Source of the DNA: Verrucomicrobiota bacterium
GTDB taxonomy: Bacteria > Verrucomicrobiota > Verrucomicrobiia > Chthoniobacterales > JAFAMB01
DNA length: 58,813 nt
Assembly (NCBI GenBank): GCA_019247695.1
Contig: JAFBAP010000053.1
Coordinates: forward strand, 1 to 58,813
Direction of reading: 5' to 3'
Position numbers and translations under genes: made by a program. Shown here one piece after another: positions 37,792-47,926 of the stretch; the stretch's first letter is position 1; each line of letters begins with the position of its first letter. The notes beneath the pieces were generated by a model that did no database searches, was not told the DNA's origin, and was given only the letters and a program-made list of their open reading frames with translations.

Positions 37792-40700
37792 GTGGGGCGT
37801 GGTCGTGGTATTCCTGCAGCGCTTTCACGCCGATACCTTTCTTTTGGACCGAGTAAATGGCGCGGATACTCGCCTCAACGGCGCTGACCGTGGTCAGGAT
37901 CGGAATGCGGCGTGCCACCGCCAGGCTGCGGATGCGCACCTCGTCCTGGCGCGGCACTTTGCCGCTTGGCGTGTTGATGATGAGATCGATTTCATCGTTC
38001 TTGATCATGTCGAGAACGTGAGGCCGTCCCTCCGATAGCTTGAACAGGCGAGTAACCGGCAACCCGGCATTGCTCAGCGCCCGTGCGGTGCCGCTCGTCG
38101 CGTATAGTTTGAAGCTGAGTGCGACCAGTTCGCGGGCGAGGGTTAGCATCGGTGCTTTGTCGCTATCCTTTACGCTGACAAAAATATTTCCGCTGCGGGG
38201 CAGAGGCGGCTGCGCCGCCATCTGCGACTTGGCGTACGCCAACCCGAGATCGCCGTCGATGCCCATGACTTCGCCGGTCGATTTCATTTCCGGACCAAGC
38301 GCGATGTCGATGCCGGGAAACCGGATAAACGGAAACACGGCTTCCTTCACCGAGTAATGCGGGGGCACCAATTCCTCGGTGAAACTGAGTTCCCGAAGCG
38401 TCTTTCCGGCCATCACCTTGGCGGCGAGCTTTGCTAAGGGCACGCCGATGGCTTTACTGACGAACGGGACGGTGCGGGACGCGCGCGGGTTAACTTCAAG
38501 CACGTACACCGCATCTTCCTTGATCGCGAACTGTACGTTCATCAGCCCGCGTACTTCCAAGGCATGGGCCATCGCTTTGGTGGCGCGCACGATTTCATCG
38601 TGGATGGCCGGGCTGAGTGAAAAAGCCGGAATCACGCAAGCGCTGTCGCCGCTGTGGATCCCGGCTTGTTCAATGTGCTGCATCACCGCCCCGATCACGG
38701 CCGTTTCGCCGTCGGCGATACAGTCCACGTCAACCTCGATGGCATCTTCGAGAAAACGATCGACGAGCACCGGCCGTTGCGGGCTGGCTTCGACCGCCGT
38801 ACGAATGTAGCGGCGCAGGTCTTCTTCCTGGTAAACAATTTCCATCGCCCGTCCCCCCAGCACGAAAGAAGGACGCACCAGAACGGGGAAACCGATTTTC
38901 CTGGCGACCGCGACGGCCTCCTCTGCGTCGATGGCGCTGCCGTTAGGGGGCTGGTTGAGTTGCAAGCGCTGCAACAGGGCCGCGAAATCTTTCCGGTCTT
39001 CAGCGATTTCGATGCTGCGCGGCTGGGTGCCGATAATGTTCACGCCGTTAGCCTGTAATGCGGCCGCCAGATTCAACGGCGTCTGGCCGCCAAACTGGAC
39101 GATCGCGGCCCAACATTTCTCCTGTTGGTAGATATTAAGGACGTCTTCCAGGGTCAGCGGCTCGAAATACAGCTTATCGCTGGTGTCGTAATCGGTCGAC
39201 ACGGTCTCCGGATTGGAGTTCACCATGATGGTTTCAAAACCTTCCTCCTTCAGGGCGAAGGCCGCATGCACGCAGCAATAATCGAACTCGATGCCCTGCC
39301 CGATCCGGTTGGGGCCGCCACCCAGAATCATGACCTTCCTGCGGTCCCCGGTGCGCGTCTCATTTTCTTCGCCGTACGTGGAATAGTAGTAAGGCGTGTA
39401 GGCCTCAAACTCGGCGGCGCAGGTGTCGACAAGCCGGTAAGTGGGAACGATGCCGGCTGCGATTCGTTCCTGGCGGACTTCGTTCTCACTGCGTCCGGTC
39501 AGGTGCGCAATCTGGCGGTCGGAAAAACCAAACAACTTCGCGTGGCGCAGGTTAAAATCTCCGCGCCGGATGTTTTCCTCTTCCTGCACGATCTGCCGGA
39601 TGTTCTGAAGGAACCAGGGATCGATGCCGGTGATCTCGTGCAGGCGCTCGACCGAAAGGCCGGCCTGCATCCCGTACCGGAGGTAAAAGATGCGATCCCA
39701 CGACGGGTTCACCAGCTTGCGCTCGATCTCGTCCAGGGCCCATGCACCATCCGGCAGGCGAGGTTCGCGATCTTTCCCGTCTCCGCCTAACCCGGCCCGA
39801 CCGATCTCAAGCGAGCGCAATGCTTTCTGTAATGCTTCCTTGAAGGTGCGCCCGATCGCCATGGCCTCGCCGACGCTCTTCATCTGGGTGGTTAAGGTCG
39901 GGTCAGCCTGTGGGAATTTCTCAAAGGTGAACCGCGGCACTTTCACCACGCAGTAATCGATCACGGGTTCGAAACTCGCCGGGGTCTCGCGGGTGATGTC
40001 GTTGCGGATTTCGTCGAGGGTGTAGCCGACCGCTAACTTGGCGGCGATCTTGGCGATGGGAAATCCCGTGGCTTTGGAAGCCAGGGCCGAGGATCGCGAA
40101 ACTCGCGGGTTCATTTCGATCACGGCCATCCGCCCGTTTTTCGGGTTCAGAGCAAACTGAATGTTTGAACCGCCCGTCTCGACGCCGATCTCCCGGATGA
40201 CTGCGAAAGAGGCGTCACGCATGAGTTGGTACTCGCGGTCGGTCAGGGTCTGGACCGGAGCAACCGTAATGGAGTCGCCGGTGTGAACCCCCATCGCATC
40301 GAAGTTCTCGATGGAGCAGATCACGACGCAGTTGTCCGCGCGGTCGCGCATCACCTCCATTTCGAATTCTTTCCAGCCGAGCAGCGATTCTTCGATGAGG
40401 ACCTCGGAGACCGGCGATAAGCTGAGCCCGCGCGCGACGATTTCCTCGAACTCCTGGCGGTTGTAAGCGATGCCCCCGCCTGAGCCGCCTAAAGTGAAGG
40501 CCGGCCGGATGATCAAGGGGAACGTGCCGACCTCGAGCGCGACCCGGCGCGCCTCGTCAAGGTTATGGGCCGTACCGGACCTGGGCACATCCAAACCGAT
40601 GCGCAGCATCGCCTCCTTGAACAGTTGCCGGTTTTCCCCTTTATCGATCGCCTCGGCGTTGGCGCCGATCAAACGTACGCCGTACTTCTTGAGCGCGCCG

Positions 40701-41014
40701 CTTCGGAAGAGGTCCATGGCGGTGTTGAGAGCGGTCTGGCCGCCAAGCGTGGGAAGCAACGCGTCCGGCTTTTCACGTTCGATGATTTTTTCAACGACTT
40801 CCGGCGTGATCGGTTCGATGTAGGTGCGAGCCGCAAACTCCGGGTCGGTCATGATCGTGGCAGGGTTTGAGTTGACCAGGACGACCTCATACCCTTCTTC
40901 CTTAAGCGCTTTGCAAGCCTGCACGCCCGAATAGTCGAACTCGCAGCCTTGCCCGATAACGATCGGTCCCGATCCGATCAGCAATATTTTGTGGAGGTCG
41001 GTGTCTTTGGGCAT
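37784..41014 (-). CDS. carB: Carbamoyl-phosphate synthase large subunit
   Basis: The 1076-residue protein makes carbamoyl phosphate for pyrimidine and arginine synthesis. Two homologous synthetase halves are present: the first with [44 protein letters not shown] and [10 protein letters not shown], the second with [32 protein letters not shown] and ATP-grasp motifs. A C-terminal allosteric MGS-like domain (from about 940) ends it. Length is standard. The small subunit carA is not in this window. No Shine-Dalgarno sequence is seen before ATG 41014. Confidence 0.97.
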   Translation of the reverse strand: MPKDTDLHKILLIGSGPIVIGQGCEFDYSGVQACKALKEEGYEVVLVNSNPATIMTDPEFAARTYIEPITPEVVEKIIEREKPDALLPTLGGQTALNTAMDLFRSGALKKYGVRLIGANAEAIDKGENRQLFKEAMLRIGLDVPRSGTAHNLDEARRVALEVGTFPLIIRPAFTLGGSGGGIAYNRQEFEEIVARGLSLSPVSEVLIEESLLGWKEFEMEVMRDRADNCVVICSIENFDAMGVHTGDSITVAPVQTLTDREYQLMRDASFAVIREIGVETGGSNIQFALNPKNGRMAVIEMNPRVSRSSALASKATGFPIAKIAAKLAVGYTLDEIRNDITRETPASFEPVIDYCVVKVPRFTFEKFPQADPTLTTQMKSVGEAMAIGRTFKEALQKALRSLEIGRAGLGGDGKDREPRLPDGAWALDEIERKLVNPSWDRIFYLRYGMQAGLSVERLHEITGIDPWFLQNIRQIVQEEENIRRGDFNLRHAKLFGFSDRQIAHLTGRSENEVRQERIAAGIVPTYRLVDTCAAEFEAYTPYYYSTYGEENETRTGDRRKVMILGGGPNRIGQGIEFDYCCVHAAFALKEEGFETIMVNSNPETVSTDYDTSDKLYFEPLTLEDVLNIYQQEKCWAAIVQFGGQTPLNLAAALQANGVNIIGTQPRSIEIAEDRKDFAALLQRLQLNQPPNGSAIDAEEAVAVARKIGFPVLVRPSFVLGGRAMEIVYQEEDLRRYIRTAVEASPQRPVLVDRFLEDAIEVDVDCIADGETAVIGAVMQHIEQAGIHSGDSACVIPAFSLSPAIHDEIVRATKAMAHALEVRGLMNVQFAIKEDAVYVLEVNPRASRTVPFVSKAIGVPLAKLAAKVMAGKTLRELSFTEELVPPHYSVKEAVFPFIRFPGIDIALGPEMKSTGEVMGIDGDLGLAYAKSQMAAQPPLPRSGNIFVSVKDSDKAPMLTLARELVALSFKLYATSGTARALSNAGLPVTRLFKLSEGRPHVLDMIKNDEIDLIINTPSGKVPRQDEVRIRSLAVARRIPILTTVSAVEASIRAIYSVQKKGIGVKALQEYHDHAPHA

Positions 41015-41151
41015 CGAGGTTGCAGATTAGCCCGAAGGCAAGTGGGCGCAAGCGCAGCGTCACCTAAGGGGTCCGGCCTGCCGCGGTCCGATGCTGCCCG
41101 GCAGGCTGATACACAGGCATTGCTTTTACGACGGCCCTGCTTTGTGCCGGG

Positions 41152-41382
41152 CTAAAGCTGCTGCTCGAACTCTACAATCCGGTGCAGCGCTTCGACGAAA
41201 GATTGCAGGCCGCTCGCCGGCAGCATGATCGTGTCTCTGCGACCGCTTACGTCTTCCGTGATCTTCAGGAAACGTCCCCGCTGATTTTCTTTCAAATCGA
41301 GGAAGAACACCTTCCGATCCACCTGAATTTTCTCAGAAACGAGGGCATCATCAGACCGATGTGATTCGTCACTGTTATTCAT
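41152..41382 (-). CDS. PUR-alpha-like nucleic-acid-binding protein (DUF3276)
   Basis: The 76-residue protein has the PUR repeat pattern: KIQVDRKVFFLDLKENQRGRFLKITEDVSGRRDTIMLPASGLQSFVEALHRIVEF. This matches the bacterial PUR-alpha family (BpuR of Borrelia), which binds single-stranded DNA and RNA and regulates expression. A short acidic/polar N-terminus precedes it. It lies 137 nt upstream of carB on the same strand. Its RNA or DNA targets are unknown. Confidence 0.87.
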   Translation of the reverse strand: MNNSDESHRSDDALVSEKIQVDRKVFFLDLKENQRGRFLKITEDVSGRRDTIMLPASGLQSFVEALHRIVEFEQQL

Positions 41383-41454
41383 ATAACCTGTCTGCCTGCT
41401 GCTTCCATATTTGTGGGCCGCAACTGCTTAGAACGTTATTCGTCTCCATCGCCG

Positions 41455-42426
41455 TTACGGATCAAACAAGCCGACGGCGGCACGAACTTTGTGCATGGTT
41501 TCCTCGGCTACCGCTCGCGCTTGCGTTGCCCCTTGCGCTAAAACGCTCTCGACGTAACCCGGGTCGGCCTCCAGCCGGGCCCGGCGTTCGCGCATGGGCC
41601 GGAACGTTTCCCAGAACTTTTCAAACAGGCGTTTCTTGAATTCGCCGTAGCCCACCCCGCCCTCACGGAATTGTCTTTCCATGAGCTGCACCTCATCGGG
41701 CGGCGCAAACAACCGGTAGAGCTGGTAAATGGTTGACCGGGACGGATCTTTGGGCGCTTCCACCGGGGTCGAGTCGGTGACGACGCTCATCACCTTTTTA
41801 CGGAGTGCCTTTTCCGGCCCGAATACTTCAAGGGTATTACCGTAACTCTTACTCATCTTCTGGCCGTCCAGCCCCGGTACCGTGGCGACCTCGTCACGGA
41901 TGTAGGGTTCGGGCAGGTGCAGAATTTCGCCGTAAGTCTCATTAAACTTGATGGCAAGATCCCGCGTAATCTCGAGGTGCTGCTTTTGATCTTTGCCGAC
42001 CGGCACGACGTCCGACCGGTAAATCAGGATGTCTGCAGCCATCAGCACCGGGTACGCGAAAAGACCGTGTGAGGCCGGTAAGCCGCGCGCAATCTTGTCT
42101 TTATAAGAGGTGCAGCGTTCAAGCAGACCCATCGGGGTGACCGTGCTCAAAATCCACGCCAGCTCCGCCACGGCAGGGACGTCCGACTGCCGGAAAAAGC
42201 AGGCCTTGGCCGGGTCCAGCCCGCACGCCAGCAAATCGAGCGCGAGATTATGCGTGTATTCGCGCAGCGTCGGGCCGTGTTGGGTGCTGGTCAGGGCGTG
42301 GTAGCTGGCGATGAAGTAAAAGGCTTCGCCCCGGTCCTGCAGTTCCACCGCGGGACGCACCGCCCCGAAGTAGTTTCCGATGTGTAAGGCGCCGCTTGGC
42401 TGCAGCCCGGTGATGTAACGAAGCAT
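41455..42426 (-). CDS. trpS: Tryptophanyl-tRNA synthetase
   Basis: The 323-residue enzyme charges tRNA-Trp. ITGLQPSGALHIGNYFGA includes the HIGH-type motif (His15), FIASYHALT, and GLDGQKMSKSYGN has the KMSKS loop (Lys190). It has a Rossmann core and a helical C-terminal domain. ATG 42426 was chosen because AGGAG lies 6 nt upstream, inside what would be the GTG-initiated extension. The region just upstream holds heptamer repeats (site R5). Confidence 0.97.
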   Translation of the reverse strand: MLRYITGLQPSGALHIGNYFGAVRPAVELQDRGEAFYFIASYHALTSTQHGPTLREYTHNLALDLLACGLDPAKACFFRQSDVPAVAELAWILSTVTPMGLLERCTSYKDKIARGLPASHGLFAYPVLMAADILIYRSDVVPVGKDQKQHLEITRDLAIKFNETYGEILHLPEPYIRDEVATVPGLDGQKMSKSYGNTLEVFGPEKALRKKVMSVVTDSTPVEAPKDPSRSTIYQLYRLFAPPDEVQLMERQFREGGVGYGEFKKRLFEKFWETFRPMRERRARLEADPGYVESVLAQGATQARAVAEETMHKVRAAVGLFDP

Positions 42427-42441
42427 GGCGACTCCTAGCAC

Positions 42442-42668
42442 AGGCAGTGGCGAGTGGCGAGTGGCGAGCGCCGGGCGCCGATCGGAGCTCGGCGTTCGGC
42501 GTTCGGCGTTCGGCGTTCGGCGTTCGGAGTGGCATCCTGAGGATCGGGTGTGAGTGTCAAGTTCCGGGTTGGTGGGTCGCTCTCTGCTCTGCCTTTGTGA
42601 TCCGCAGAATGATTGAGCCCGGTTCTACGACGTCTCCGAACGCCGAACGCCGGACTCCGAACTTTACC
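42442..42668. repeat. Heptamer arrays and repeat core (site R5)
   Basis: Between the TPR gene and trpS are an imperfect GAGTGGC heptamer array (about 42446-42466) and a GGCGTTC array of about five copies (42491-42525). A version of the repeat core follows (42540-42575, GGGTGTGAGTGTCAAG), then CGAACGCCGAACGCC heptamers (about 42636-42660). The last array sits next to the TGA of the TPR gene. Confidence 0.78.
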
Positions 42669-42670
42669 CG

Positions 42671-43945
42671 TCACCATTTCCAGCTTGCGATGAGGCGCTG
42701 TTCCTCCGCCGTGAGGGCGTCCCAGAGTTTGCGGTGGTCCGGCTCATAGCGATGATCCTGAAAAGCCGCCATCCTGGCACGCAACTCGTAGAGTTGCTCC
42801 AGCCGCGGCAGGGACCCGATATAGCATTCCCGCAGGAACCGGGTTGCGGCCGGGTTCTGTTCCCAGATGCCGCCGAATGAATCCAGGAAATCCAGCGCGA
42901 ACTGGACGTCACCCCGGTCATTGTGTTGCCACAAATCGGGCGATGGTTCCGGCAAGTCCAGCAGCAAGGGGGCGAGGTAAAAGTTTTGCAACAGGCCCCG
43001 GCGATATTTCCTGAGGGCCTCTTTGTCGTCATCGGACTCGAACAAAGTGTAGGCCCAGCCGAACATGAGTCCGGGATCTTCCAGATCGGCGGGATAGGTT
43101 TGCTGGTACCAGGCAAAATATTCCTGCGCTTGCTCCAGCTGGCCCGCTGCCAGGTGAAGCAGGGGCAGCAGAAAGCGAAAGCCGGAGTAATCCGTCGGGT
43201 TCTCGACGAGGGTATTCTCGCCGATGCCGATGGCGTGTTGAAGGTCGCCCTGCTGCCAGGCTGCGAGCATTTGGCCGTGGCACGCTTTAAGGTAAGGACC
43301 CGGCTGGTCCTTTACGTGGAGCGGTTCCGCCGCCGCCGCCGCTTGCGCAAAATGTTCGGTTGCGACCTCAAACTGCCCTTCCTGCAACTCGATGTCGCCG
43401 GCCTCCAGCAGCGCTTCCGGCAAATTCGGGGCGAGTTCCAGCGCCTTTTTCAGAAGAACGCGCTTCTTTTCCTTGCTCCGGGTCTGCCGGACCGCTCGCA
43501 CCAAACCCTGCGCCACGGAACCCGGTCCTTGGGTTTCGAGCAGGTTCTCCGCCGAACCCGTCGCGAGTTTGCTGAGCTGCAGTTCGACCTTGGCTTCGGT
43601 CCCACCATGATGGGTCCGATCACGATCGACAAGGTTGATCTGGCAGTGAAACTCCCGGGACAGGTGTTGCCAGGTGCCCTCGTCCCATTCCTCAAAATCG
43701 GGGATCTGGAGTTCGTCCGGAACCCCCCGCTCTTCGAAGAGCCGGTGCAAAAACAACTCGGCCCGGCGCTGTTCGAGTTCGCGCACGAACTCGTGGCCGA
43801 CCAGCACGCCCGAGAAGCGGTGCACGACGTACAGGCAGGTCGGCAGGACAAACATCGACCCGAACTGGATCGGCACGTCCAAATCGAACCAGTCAAAACT
43901 CCAGACCTCTCGAGTCGTGCGCAACGGTTGGATCATAGGAGGCAA
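42671..43945 (-). CDS. TPR-repeat protein
   Basis: The 424-residue protein has an N-terminal globular part (about 1-140, beginning VWSFDWFDLDVPIQFGSMFV), and then helical repeats, for example LPEALLEAGDIELQEGQFEVATEHFAQAAAAAEPL and FLLPLLHLAAGQLEQAQEYFAWYQQTYP, which look like tetratricopeptide repeats. No signal peptide or membrane segment is seen, so it is probably cytoplasmic. TPR proteins bind other proteins; the partner is unknown. Its TGA abuts a repeat tract. A DEDDy exonuclease gene lies 79 nt upstream. Confidence 0.72.
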   Translation of the reverse strand: MPPMIQPLRTTREVWSFDWFDLDVPIQFGSMFVLPTCLYVVHRFSGVLVGHEFVRELEQRRAELFLHRLFEERGVPDELQIPDFEEWDEGTWQHLSREFHCQINLVDRDRTHHGGTEAKVELQLSKLATGSAENLLETQGPGSVAQGLVRAVRQTRSKEKKRVLLKKALELAPNLPEALLEAGDIELQEGQFEVATEHFAQAAAAAEPLHVKDQPGPYLKACHGQMLAAWQQGDLQHAIGIGENTLVENPTDYSGFRFLLPLLHLAAGQLEQAQEYFAWYQQTYPADLEDPGLMFGWAYTLFESDDDKEALRKYRRGLLQNFYLAPLLLDLPEPSPDLWQHNDRGDVQFALDFLDSFGGIWEQNPAATRFLRECYIGSLPRLEQLYELRARMAAFQDHRYEPDHRKLWDALTAEEQRLIASWKW

Positions 43946-44024
43946 ATTAGGGGGCGATACCCGACATTCAACCTCAACGCTCGCCTCGTTGCAGCCGGGG
44001 CGACGCGGGAGCGATTGCGATTGA

Positions 44025-44558
44025 TTACCAGGCGACTTCGACCCGTTGTTTTCGGCTGAATTTATCCGTGTAGAACAGTTCCCCGTTCTGTTTGCCGTAC
44101 TCGTGCACGAGCTTGGTCACCTTGACGTCGTAACAGCAGTACTCGGCGATTTCGAGCATCCTGCGTTCCCGCCACCATTTGATGGCGTCGATACCGTCAG
44201 CGGTCTTGCCGACGCCGAGCGTGGTTTGCGCGATGTTGTCCAGTTTCGGCTTGCTGCCGATGCGCTGCTCGATATCAACCAGCAGGTCCAGCGTCCGGAC
44301 GTAGTGCGGCAGGTCGAGCACCGTATAACCCATCAACACCTCATAATCGAAGTTGATCACGTTGAAACCGACTACCAAATCGGCTTTCAGGAGTTGTTGT
44401 ACCAGTTCATCCACCCGCGCTTCGCCGTAGATGCGGTACTCTTCGAGCCCCGTACTGTAAGTGACCCCAAGCGACATGCCCATGTCGCGTTTCCGATCCC
44501 ATCCGCCCACGTCATTGGCGGTTCGCTGGGTTTCGAGGTCAAAGTAGACGATGTTCAT
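44025..44558 (-). CDS. DEDDy-type 3'-5' exonuclease-like protein
   Basis: The 177-residue protein has the four acidic motifs of the DnaQ-like superfamily: YFDLET (Asp7, Glu9), VVGFNVINFDYEVL (Asp71) and YCCYDVKVT (Tyr140, Asp144), with DEDDy order. It is short, with no polymerase or helicase domain, like the YprB ribonuclease-H-like group. It probably trims DNA or RNA ends. The substrate is not predictable. It lies on the minus strand next to the TPR gene. Confidence 0.75.
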   Translation of the reverse strand: MNIVYFDLETQRTANDVGGWDRKRDMGMSLGVTYSTGLEEYRIYGEARVDELVQQLLKADLVVGFNVINFDYEVLMGYTVLDLPHYVRTLDLLVDIEQRIGSKPKLDNIAQTTLGVGKTADGIDAIKWWRERRMLEIAEYCCYDVKVTKLVHEYGKQNGELFYTDKFSRKQRVEVAW

Positions 44559-44653
44559 TCAGAATCCTTGAAAGGCAAGAAAGCGATTACCGATGAGTCA
44601 AGTCTTTACGTACCACGCACTTCAAAGGAGAGGGGTTTTGCTTTTCAAGGCTT

Positions 44654-46195
44654 CTAATCGAAAGAACCGGCATCGAAACGGTACAGGTTTTCCAGGCCGG
44701 TCACGTGGTACTCCTCGACCACCCGGCCGTCCGATGCAAAAACCCGCATCCCGTTTTTCCCGTCGGGGATCCATTTGACCTGTTTGACGCCTTTCGTGGT
44801 GGACACCTGGCAGATCGGCAGGCCGTCGCTGTTGACCAGCCAGGTACCCGAGCTGTCGGCAGAAACGGTAAGCTGAAAAACCTGCTGCCGGGCGTTCTCC
44901 AATGGGTTATCGGCCGCCCTGACCGAGACGGGTGACGACTCGCCCGGATCGTTCACCGGCATCACCTGACCGTTCTTCAGGCTGAAACCGGGGAAATTCT
45001 CTCGGGCCCGGTCGAACCATTTTTCCCAGATTGACTGTTGCGCGCGGGCCTGCTGGTACCGCAGGCCGACCACGCGTTCCCGGTCGTTGGCTTTGATCAG
45101 AAGCAGCAGAACGTCCCTGTCTCGGGCTGCACTGATCCGGGTGGCCCCGCGCAAGTCCGGCGGCAGCTCCAGGTCGCGGACTTCGAGGCTGCGCACGTTG
45201 AGTTGCCTGACGAGGGCCCGGTCACCTTCCTTGACCAGCAGCCAGGCCGTGTCCTCACGGCCGGCCGCGACATCGAGCAACGGTTTGGGGTCACCGGTTT
45301 CCAGCGGAAGAGCCTGCGGGCCGTCGAGACGCCAAAGCTTTCCGGCCTCGGTCCCGACGAGGATGGTGGATTGAAGCACGGCGGCGTACGCCAGGTCGCG
45401 AGCCGGCGGCTCGAGCGACTGCCGGTTTTGCCCGTTAAGCAGCACGGGTCCTTGATCCCGAAGCAGCAGCGTCCGGGTGCCGTCACTATCGACGTCGCGC
45501 AAGCCCTCGCCCTTCTCCCGCCAGACAACGGTCTGGGTTTTCGGGTCCAGTACTTCAACGCGATCCTGGCCGAGCAGCAACAGGCCAGGGCCGGCTGCCT
45601 TCAGCCGCAGCCGGCCCGGCAGATCGACCGGTACGTGCTGCGGCTCGGCCGTCTTGGCGTCAACGATCAGCACCTCAGGTTTATCCGCCGTGACCAGGAC
45701 CGCCGCCTGTTCTTTGGCGTAGAACGCCGCGTCCACCACTTCGGACGGGCGCGGTGCATCCGTGTTATCGGCGAAGTCGTTGAAGTAAAAGGCTTCCCCC
45801 GAAACGTCGACGTCTTCGCCTGCGACGATACCGCGCGCGTAATACTTGCCGCCGGGTACAGGTTTGCCCTCGGCATCGTTGCCGTCCCAATCCGCCACCA
45901 GCCCATTGAGCCCCGCCTTGAAGCTCTCGACCGGGGCGGCCCGGGCCAGCACCCGCACCAGTTTGCCCCGAGCGTCGTACACGCCGAGGCTGATCACACC
46001 TTCCACGGGCGGCGGCACAAACATGAGCTGATGCGGATTGGCCGTTTGTTCCTCTTGCGCCTGCAAGCCGGGTACGAAAGGCGAAGCCGGTCCGACGACA
46101 CCCCAGGCGCACGCCGCGGCAAATCCGACCATGACGCCCAGCGCTTTTGCGCGCCTCGGATCCGTGAACAGGGAAACCGGTTGCAGAGAAATCAA
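44654..46195 (-). CDS. Exported propeller protein with FlgD-like Ig domain
   Basis: The 513-residue protein has a signal peptide (to about 47). A domain then follows that resembles FlgD-type Ig folds (VISLGVYDARGKLVRVLARAAPVESFKAGLNGLVADWDGNDAEGKPVPGGKYYARG). The rest, about 160-500, is a repeated beta pattern typical of a propeller (VEVLDPKTQTVVWREKGEGLRDV; TILVGTEAGKLWRLD). No catalytic motif is seen. It lies 20 nt downstream of the GH57 gene, with which it may be co-transcribed. Confidence 0.6.
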   Translation of the reverse strand: MISLQPVSLFTDPRRAKALGVMVGFAAACAWGVVGPASPFVPGLQAQEEQTANPHQLMFVPPPVEGVISLGVYDARGKLVRVLARAAPVESFKAGLNGLVADWDGNDAEGKPVPGGKYYARGIVAGEDVDVSGEAFYFNDFADNTDAPRPSEVVDAAFYAKEQAAVLVTADKPEVLIVDAKTAEPQHVPVDLPGRLRLKAAGPGLLLLGQDRVEVLDPKTQTVVWREKGEGLRDVDSDGTRTLLLRDQGPVLLNGQNRQSLEPPARDLAYAAVLQSTILVGTEAGKLWRLDGPQALPLETGDPKPLLDVAAGREDTAWLLVKEGDRALVRQLNVRSLEVRDLELPPDLRGATRISAARDRDVLLLLIKANDRERVVGLRYQQARAQQSIWEKWFDRARENFPGFSLKNGQVMPVNDPGESSPVSVRAADNPLENARQQVFQLTVSADSSGTWLVNSDGLPICQVSTTKGVKQVKWIPDGKNGMRVFASDGRVVEEYHVTGLENLYRFDAGSFD

Positions 46196-46214
46196 GGTTT
46201 TCGGGTTCGGTGCC

Positions 46215-47822
46215 TCAGGGGGTTTGGCTGTTCACGGGTTCTGCATAGTACCGCCAATCCAGGTTCGGGAACAGTTTGTCGCGCCACTCGCAATTTTCCA
46301 GGAAGGCTTCATCGACGGTGCCGCCTTTGAGCTGATCGTAAAGCCGGGTGAACCGAAGCAGGTGGTCGCGCGTCTCCTTGGTCGCGAATTCGCGGGCCGT
46401 ACCCGTCTTCATCAGGAACGCCCAATCGCTGGCCTGGGCCAGCAGGAGTTCCCGTGCCATCTGCTGCAGTACACGGTCTTTCCATTTAGCCGGTTTTTGT
46501 TCCGCCGTCCGCGCGCACTCGATCATCCGGCGAGCCGCAGCGTGCAGGTGCGGGTAGATCCAGGCGTTGTCTTCGCTCAGCCAGACCTCCCAGAAACCCT
46601 TGTGGCCCCAGCTTGACGGGCTCGGGTTCACCACCTGCAGCGTGTCGTGCCGTTCAAGGTAGGCGCTCGGGGTGGTCAGCTGGTACACATTCTGGTCATA
46701 GACCGTTTTACGAATGAAAAGGTCCAGAAACCTGGGGCCTTCGTACCACCAGTGGCCGAACAACTCGGCGTCGAAGGGGCTCACGACGACCGGCTCGATG
46801 TGGGTGACGTCGAGAATCTTCTGGATCTGCCGGGCCCGGCTGTTCATGAAGTCGCCGGCGTGCCAATCCGCTGCGCCCTGCGCCCAGCCGGGCACATAGA
46901 CTTCTTTCGGCACCCCGCGCCCGGTGATCCGGTGATACTTGATCCCGGTGAACTTGCGGTGACCGTCCGGCGGCAGGTAGGGCCGCAGGTATTCCAGGTC
47001 GAGCTCAAAACCGATGTCCCGGTAAAAGTCGCGGTAGGCCGGATCACCGGGGTAACCTTCCCGCGCGCTCCAGACCTGCCGGCTCGATTCGCGGTCGCGC
47101 GCGAACACCGCGGGGCCGCCCGGGGTAAAGGCCGGCGCGAAAATGGCGTAACGGGGTCTGGGGTTCCCAAACATGAGCCCGTGCGCGTCGAGGATAAACC
47201 AGCGGATTTCCGCCTCCGCGAGAAAGCTTTCCAGGCCTCGAAAATACGCGCACTCGGGAATCCAGATGCCCCGGGGCGATCGCCCGAACTCGCGCACGTA
47301 ATCGTCGCGCGCGATCAGTATCTGCGCGCGCACCGCCTCGGGCGTCTGCTCCATCAAGGGCAGAAAACCATGGGTGGCCGCGCAGGTGATGATCTCCAGA
47401 AAACCACGATCCTGGAAGCGGCGAAACCCTTTGACCAGGTCGCACTGCAGCCGGTCGACGTAAATTTCTTTAATCTCCTGGAACCGCGAGTGATACAACC
47501 GCGCCAGGTGATTGAAATCCGGCTGGTTTTGCGTGCGCTCGATCTCCCGCTCGGACAAGGCAATCGCACGGTCTAAATATTTAAGATAGCGTTCGCGCAA
47601 CAGTTCGTCATCGAGCATGGCGCACAGCGGCGGCGTGAGCGACATCGTCAGCTTGAAAGGAACACCGTCGCGAGCCAGACCCTCGAAAACTTGCCAAAGG
47701 GGAACGTACGTTTCAGAAATCGCCTCAAAGAGCCAATCCTCTTCGAGGAACTCCGGATATTCCGGGTGTCGCACAAAGGGCAGGTGTGCGTGCAGGACCA
47801 GAGCCAAGAAACCTTTCCGCAT
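46215..47822 (-). CDS. GH57 1,4-alpha-glucan branching enzyme
   Basis: The 535-residue protein belongs to the GH57 DUF1957 branching enzymes that form alpha-1,6 branches in glycogen. LVLHAHLPFVRHPEY opens the barrel, GIWIPECAYFRGLE carries nucleophile Glu190 and VVSPFDAELFGHWWYEGPRFLDLF carries acid/base Asp351, spaced as in the characterised Thermus and Thermococcus enzymes (Glu183/184, Asp353/354). GKYHRITG-type and SSWGHKGFWEVW segments follow, with a C-terminal helical domain. It is clear in identity; glycogen context genes are not present nearby. Confidence 0.92.
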   Translation of the reverse strand: MRKGFLALVLHAHLPFVRHPEYPEFLEEDWLFEAISETYVPLWQVFEGLARDGVPFKLTMSLTPPLCAMLDDELLRERYLKYLDRAIALSEREIERTQNQPDFNHLARLYHSRFQEIKEIYVDRLQCDLVKGFRRFQDRGFLEIITCAATHGFLPLMEQTPEAVRAQILIARDDYVREFGRSPRGIWIPECAYFRGLESFLAEAEIRWFILDAHGLMFGNPRPRYAIFAPAFTPGGPAVFARDRESSRQVWSAREGYPGDPAYRDFYRDIGFELDLEYLRPYLPPDGHRKFTGIKYHRITGRGVPKEVYVPGWAQGAADWHAGDFMNSRARQIQKILDVTHIEPVVVSPFDAELFGHWWYEGPRFLDLFIRKTVYDQNVYQLTTPSAYLERHDTLQVVNPSPSSWGHKGFWEVWLSEDNAWIYPHLHAAARRMIECARTAEQKPAKWKDRVLQQMARELLLAQASDWAFLMKTGTAREFATKETRDHLLRFTRLYDQLKGGTVDEAFLENCEWRDKLFPNLDWRYYAEPVNSQTP

Positions 47823-47926
47823 TCACCCAAGACTTAACTGTAGACTCCTACAGCCATGCAAAGAGCTTTTTCGGATTTCTGGCGTCGACTTGACGCCCCG
47901 CCCGGCTTGCACCGTAAATAGCCCCC

